Program-made: the position numbers and the translations under genes | From: Shinisaurus crocodilurus | Lineage: Eukaryota; Chordata; Lepidosauria; Squamata; Shinisauridae | Assembly (NCBI GenBank): GCA_021292165.1 | Contig: CM037879.1 | Location: 263,011,921-263,075,920 of the forward strand | Length of the DNA: 64,000 bases | Direction: 5' to 3' | Notes under the pieces: model-generated | Database searches by the model: none | The model's input: only the letters and a program-made list of their open reading frames with translations | Told to the model about the DNA's origin: nothing | Part shown: positions 62,719 through 64,000 of the stretch, piece after piece | Layout: the number at the start of each line of letters is the position of its first letter | Numbering within the stretch: the stretch's first letter is position 1

Positions 62719-63006
62719 CTGGAGGTATATCAACAGTACATAGAGTGTCACAGACAAATGATAAGACAGGAAGGAGACAGGGGAAAGTAGCATAGAACAA
62801 CATGGCCTTTAAATGTTAGGCAGGTGGCTAGATTTTACCAGTGATTTATCTGGGGTAAATGTAAAAGCTTCATCACCATTTCACGTCATGAGTTTGCACA
62901 CTATGAGCCTAGCACAGTTGCACTTAGGTCCCGCTGAAACCTGTGAGACTTAAGTTAGTCATGATTAACTTTTCACATTGTTTCCAAGGGACCTAAGTGT
63001 GACTAA

Positions 63007-63146
63007 GGGCACAATCCTATGCATGTTTAGAAAGAAAAAATGGCCTACAACTCCCAGCATGCCCCAGCCAGCAATGCTGGCTGGGGCACGTTGAGAGTTG
63101 TAAGCCTTTTTTTCCTGTCTAAACATGCATAGGATTGATTGTGCCT
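63007..63146. mobile_element. Harbinger-like foldback, 140 bp
   Basis: TAA on both sides. Arms GGGCACAATCCTATGCATG and CATGCATAGGATTGATTGTG, centre CCCCAGCCAGCAATGCTGGC. Confidence 0.75.
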
Positions 63147-63394
63147 TAAATTAGCCTAAAGCCTTTCCCAGAGAATTAGCCTCAGGAACTCCCACATTTG
63201 CTCATTCTGGCTCTTTTTTCATAATATCCGGAAGTATTTAAATACTTGATAGTAAATAACTTTAAGTTATTAGTGGTGTGTATTGAATTCAAAATAAGCA
63301 CCTGCAGTGGAGTATTCTTTATTTCTTAATCACTTGAGATCTCCAGCCCACCAGTAACTAAATTGTTTCTTTCTCCTAAAAATGATTTAGGATG

Positions 63395-63590
63395 CAAACA
63401 GGAAAAAAAAAAAAGGCCTACAACTCCCAGCATTCCCCCAGCCAGCCTGTTATCGCCAATCTGTGATCAGAGGTAACAGGGGGAATTCCCCTGTGTGCCA
63501 CTCCCCTTCCCAATGTGGAGGGTGAGCAGTGTCCAGGGAAATCCCTCCCCCTTTATCTACAATCACAGATTGGTGATAACAACTGGGATG
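63395..63590. repeat. Foldback fragments
   Basis: A Harbinger-like fragment (CTACAACTCCCAGCATTCC, about 63418-63440), then an inverted pair TTATCGCCAATCTGTGATCA and ATCACAGATTGGTGATAAC (63450-63582). Confidence 0.55.
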
Positions 63591-63754
63591 AGGACATGCA
63601 TGAAGCTGGGGACTTGGCCGGAGCTGAGAGGAGCAGCTCTTCCCAGTGCTGGTTGAGTCATCCTTTGCGTGCCTCTCACCCCCCCCCCCACCCCAATGGC
63701 ATTATCCGCCCTGTGGAGGGCCCAGGGAAGGCAATTTGCCCCCCTTAAAATTAT

Positions 63755-64000
63755 TATGATTATGATTATGAATATTATTAATTTACAGTATTTGTATACC
63801 AGTTCATATCTAAGTAGATTCCAGAGTGCTGAACAATATAAAGATAAAAACAGATAAAAGAAACAAAAACAATACTTTGAAAACAAGGTAACATTAAAAT
63901 GGTGGTTGGACAGCAGAGAAGGCTTCCTGAACAAGGAGGTCTTCAGCTGGTGCCAAAAGCAACACAATGTGGAGCCTGCCTGACCTCCAGAGGCAGGGAG
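63755..64000 (-). mobile_element. LINE 3' region, cut by window end
   Basis: Same family and orientation as 61715-62180 (GCAGAGAAGGCTTCCTGAAC; CTGACCTCCAGAGGCAGGGA). Preceded by an (ATT)n-like run. Confidence 0.65.

Noticed and set aside
69..62718. Stabilin-1 as the gene identity
   Set aside because: Domain order is shared, but linker and FAS1 segments ([38 protein letters not shown]) fit stabilin-2 as I remember it. An alignment would settle it.
1..64000. A bacterial, phage or defence-type gene system
   Set aside because: No operon-like ORF packing, ribosome-binding sites or prokaryotic domains; the window is one spliced vertebrate gene with repeat-filled introns.

Overview
The window looks like nuclear DNA of a vertebrate, most likely a squamate reptile (lizard or relative). 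It holds short exons with GT-AG introns of 0.1 to 7 kb. The introns are dense in tRNA-derived SINEs, L2/CR1/L1-like LINE ends, many small hAT and Harbinger-like foldback elements, and LTR-like sequences. The clade call rests on repeat style and is an inference.

One protein-coding gene fills the window on the minus strand: the central part of stabilin-2 (STAB2/HARE), the scavenger receptor of sinusoidal endothelium for hyaluronan, heparin and other ligands. Transcription runs from high to low coordinates. I resolved 32 consecutive coding exons (62718 down to 69), about 3.38 kb of coding sequence or roughly 1126 codons. All junctions are in phase and no stop or frameshift was seen. In order they encode EGF-like modules (exons 1-3), FAS1 domains 3 and 4 by homology (4-11), a Cys-rich/laminin-type and EGF array (12-21), FAS1 domains 5 and 6 (21-29), and the start of a second Cys-rich/laminin-type EGF array (30-32). 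The N-terminal part (signal peptide, FAS1 1-2) lies beyond the high-coordinate end. The Link domain, FAS1-7, membrane segment and tail lie beyond the low-coordinate end.

Intron content by region. 1-5 kb: a 977-bp hAT element with a transposase remnant, a 5S-derived SINE and an L2 LINE end. 5-15 kb: GC-rich repeat families, a 595-bp solo-LTR-like element, SINEs and foldback elements. 15-27 kb: repeat families here called X, Y and Z, hAT foldbacks, and a minisatellite inside an LTR-like segment. 27-36 kb: a 140-bp near-perfect palindrome and a multiply nested hAT/LTR complex. 36-45 kb: a CpG-rich block, LINE reverse-transcriptase fragments, a second palindrome, a 5S rRNA pseudogene and a 928-bp hAT element. 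45-64 kb: mixed repeats, a second CpG-rich block, an LTR-like segment and old LINE tails.

I found no second intact gene, no RNA gene outside repeats and no CRISPR, operon or prokaryotic feature. The most notable points are a GC-AG intron in STAB2, unequal intron positions between two homologous STAB2 cassettes, 5S-rRNA-derived SINEs, and several hAT elements dated by exact 8-bp target duplications.
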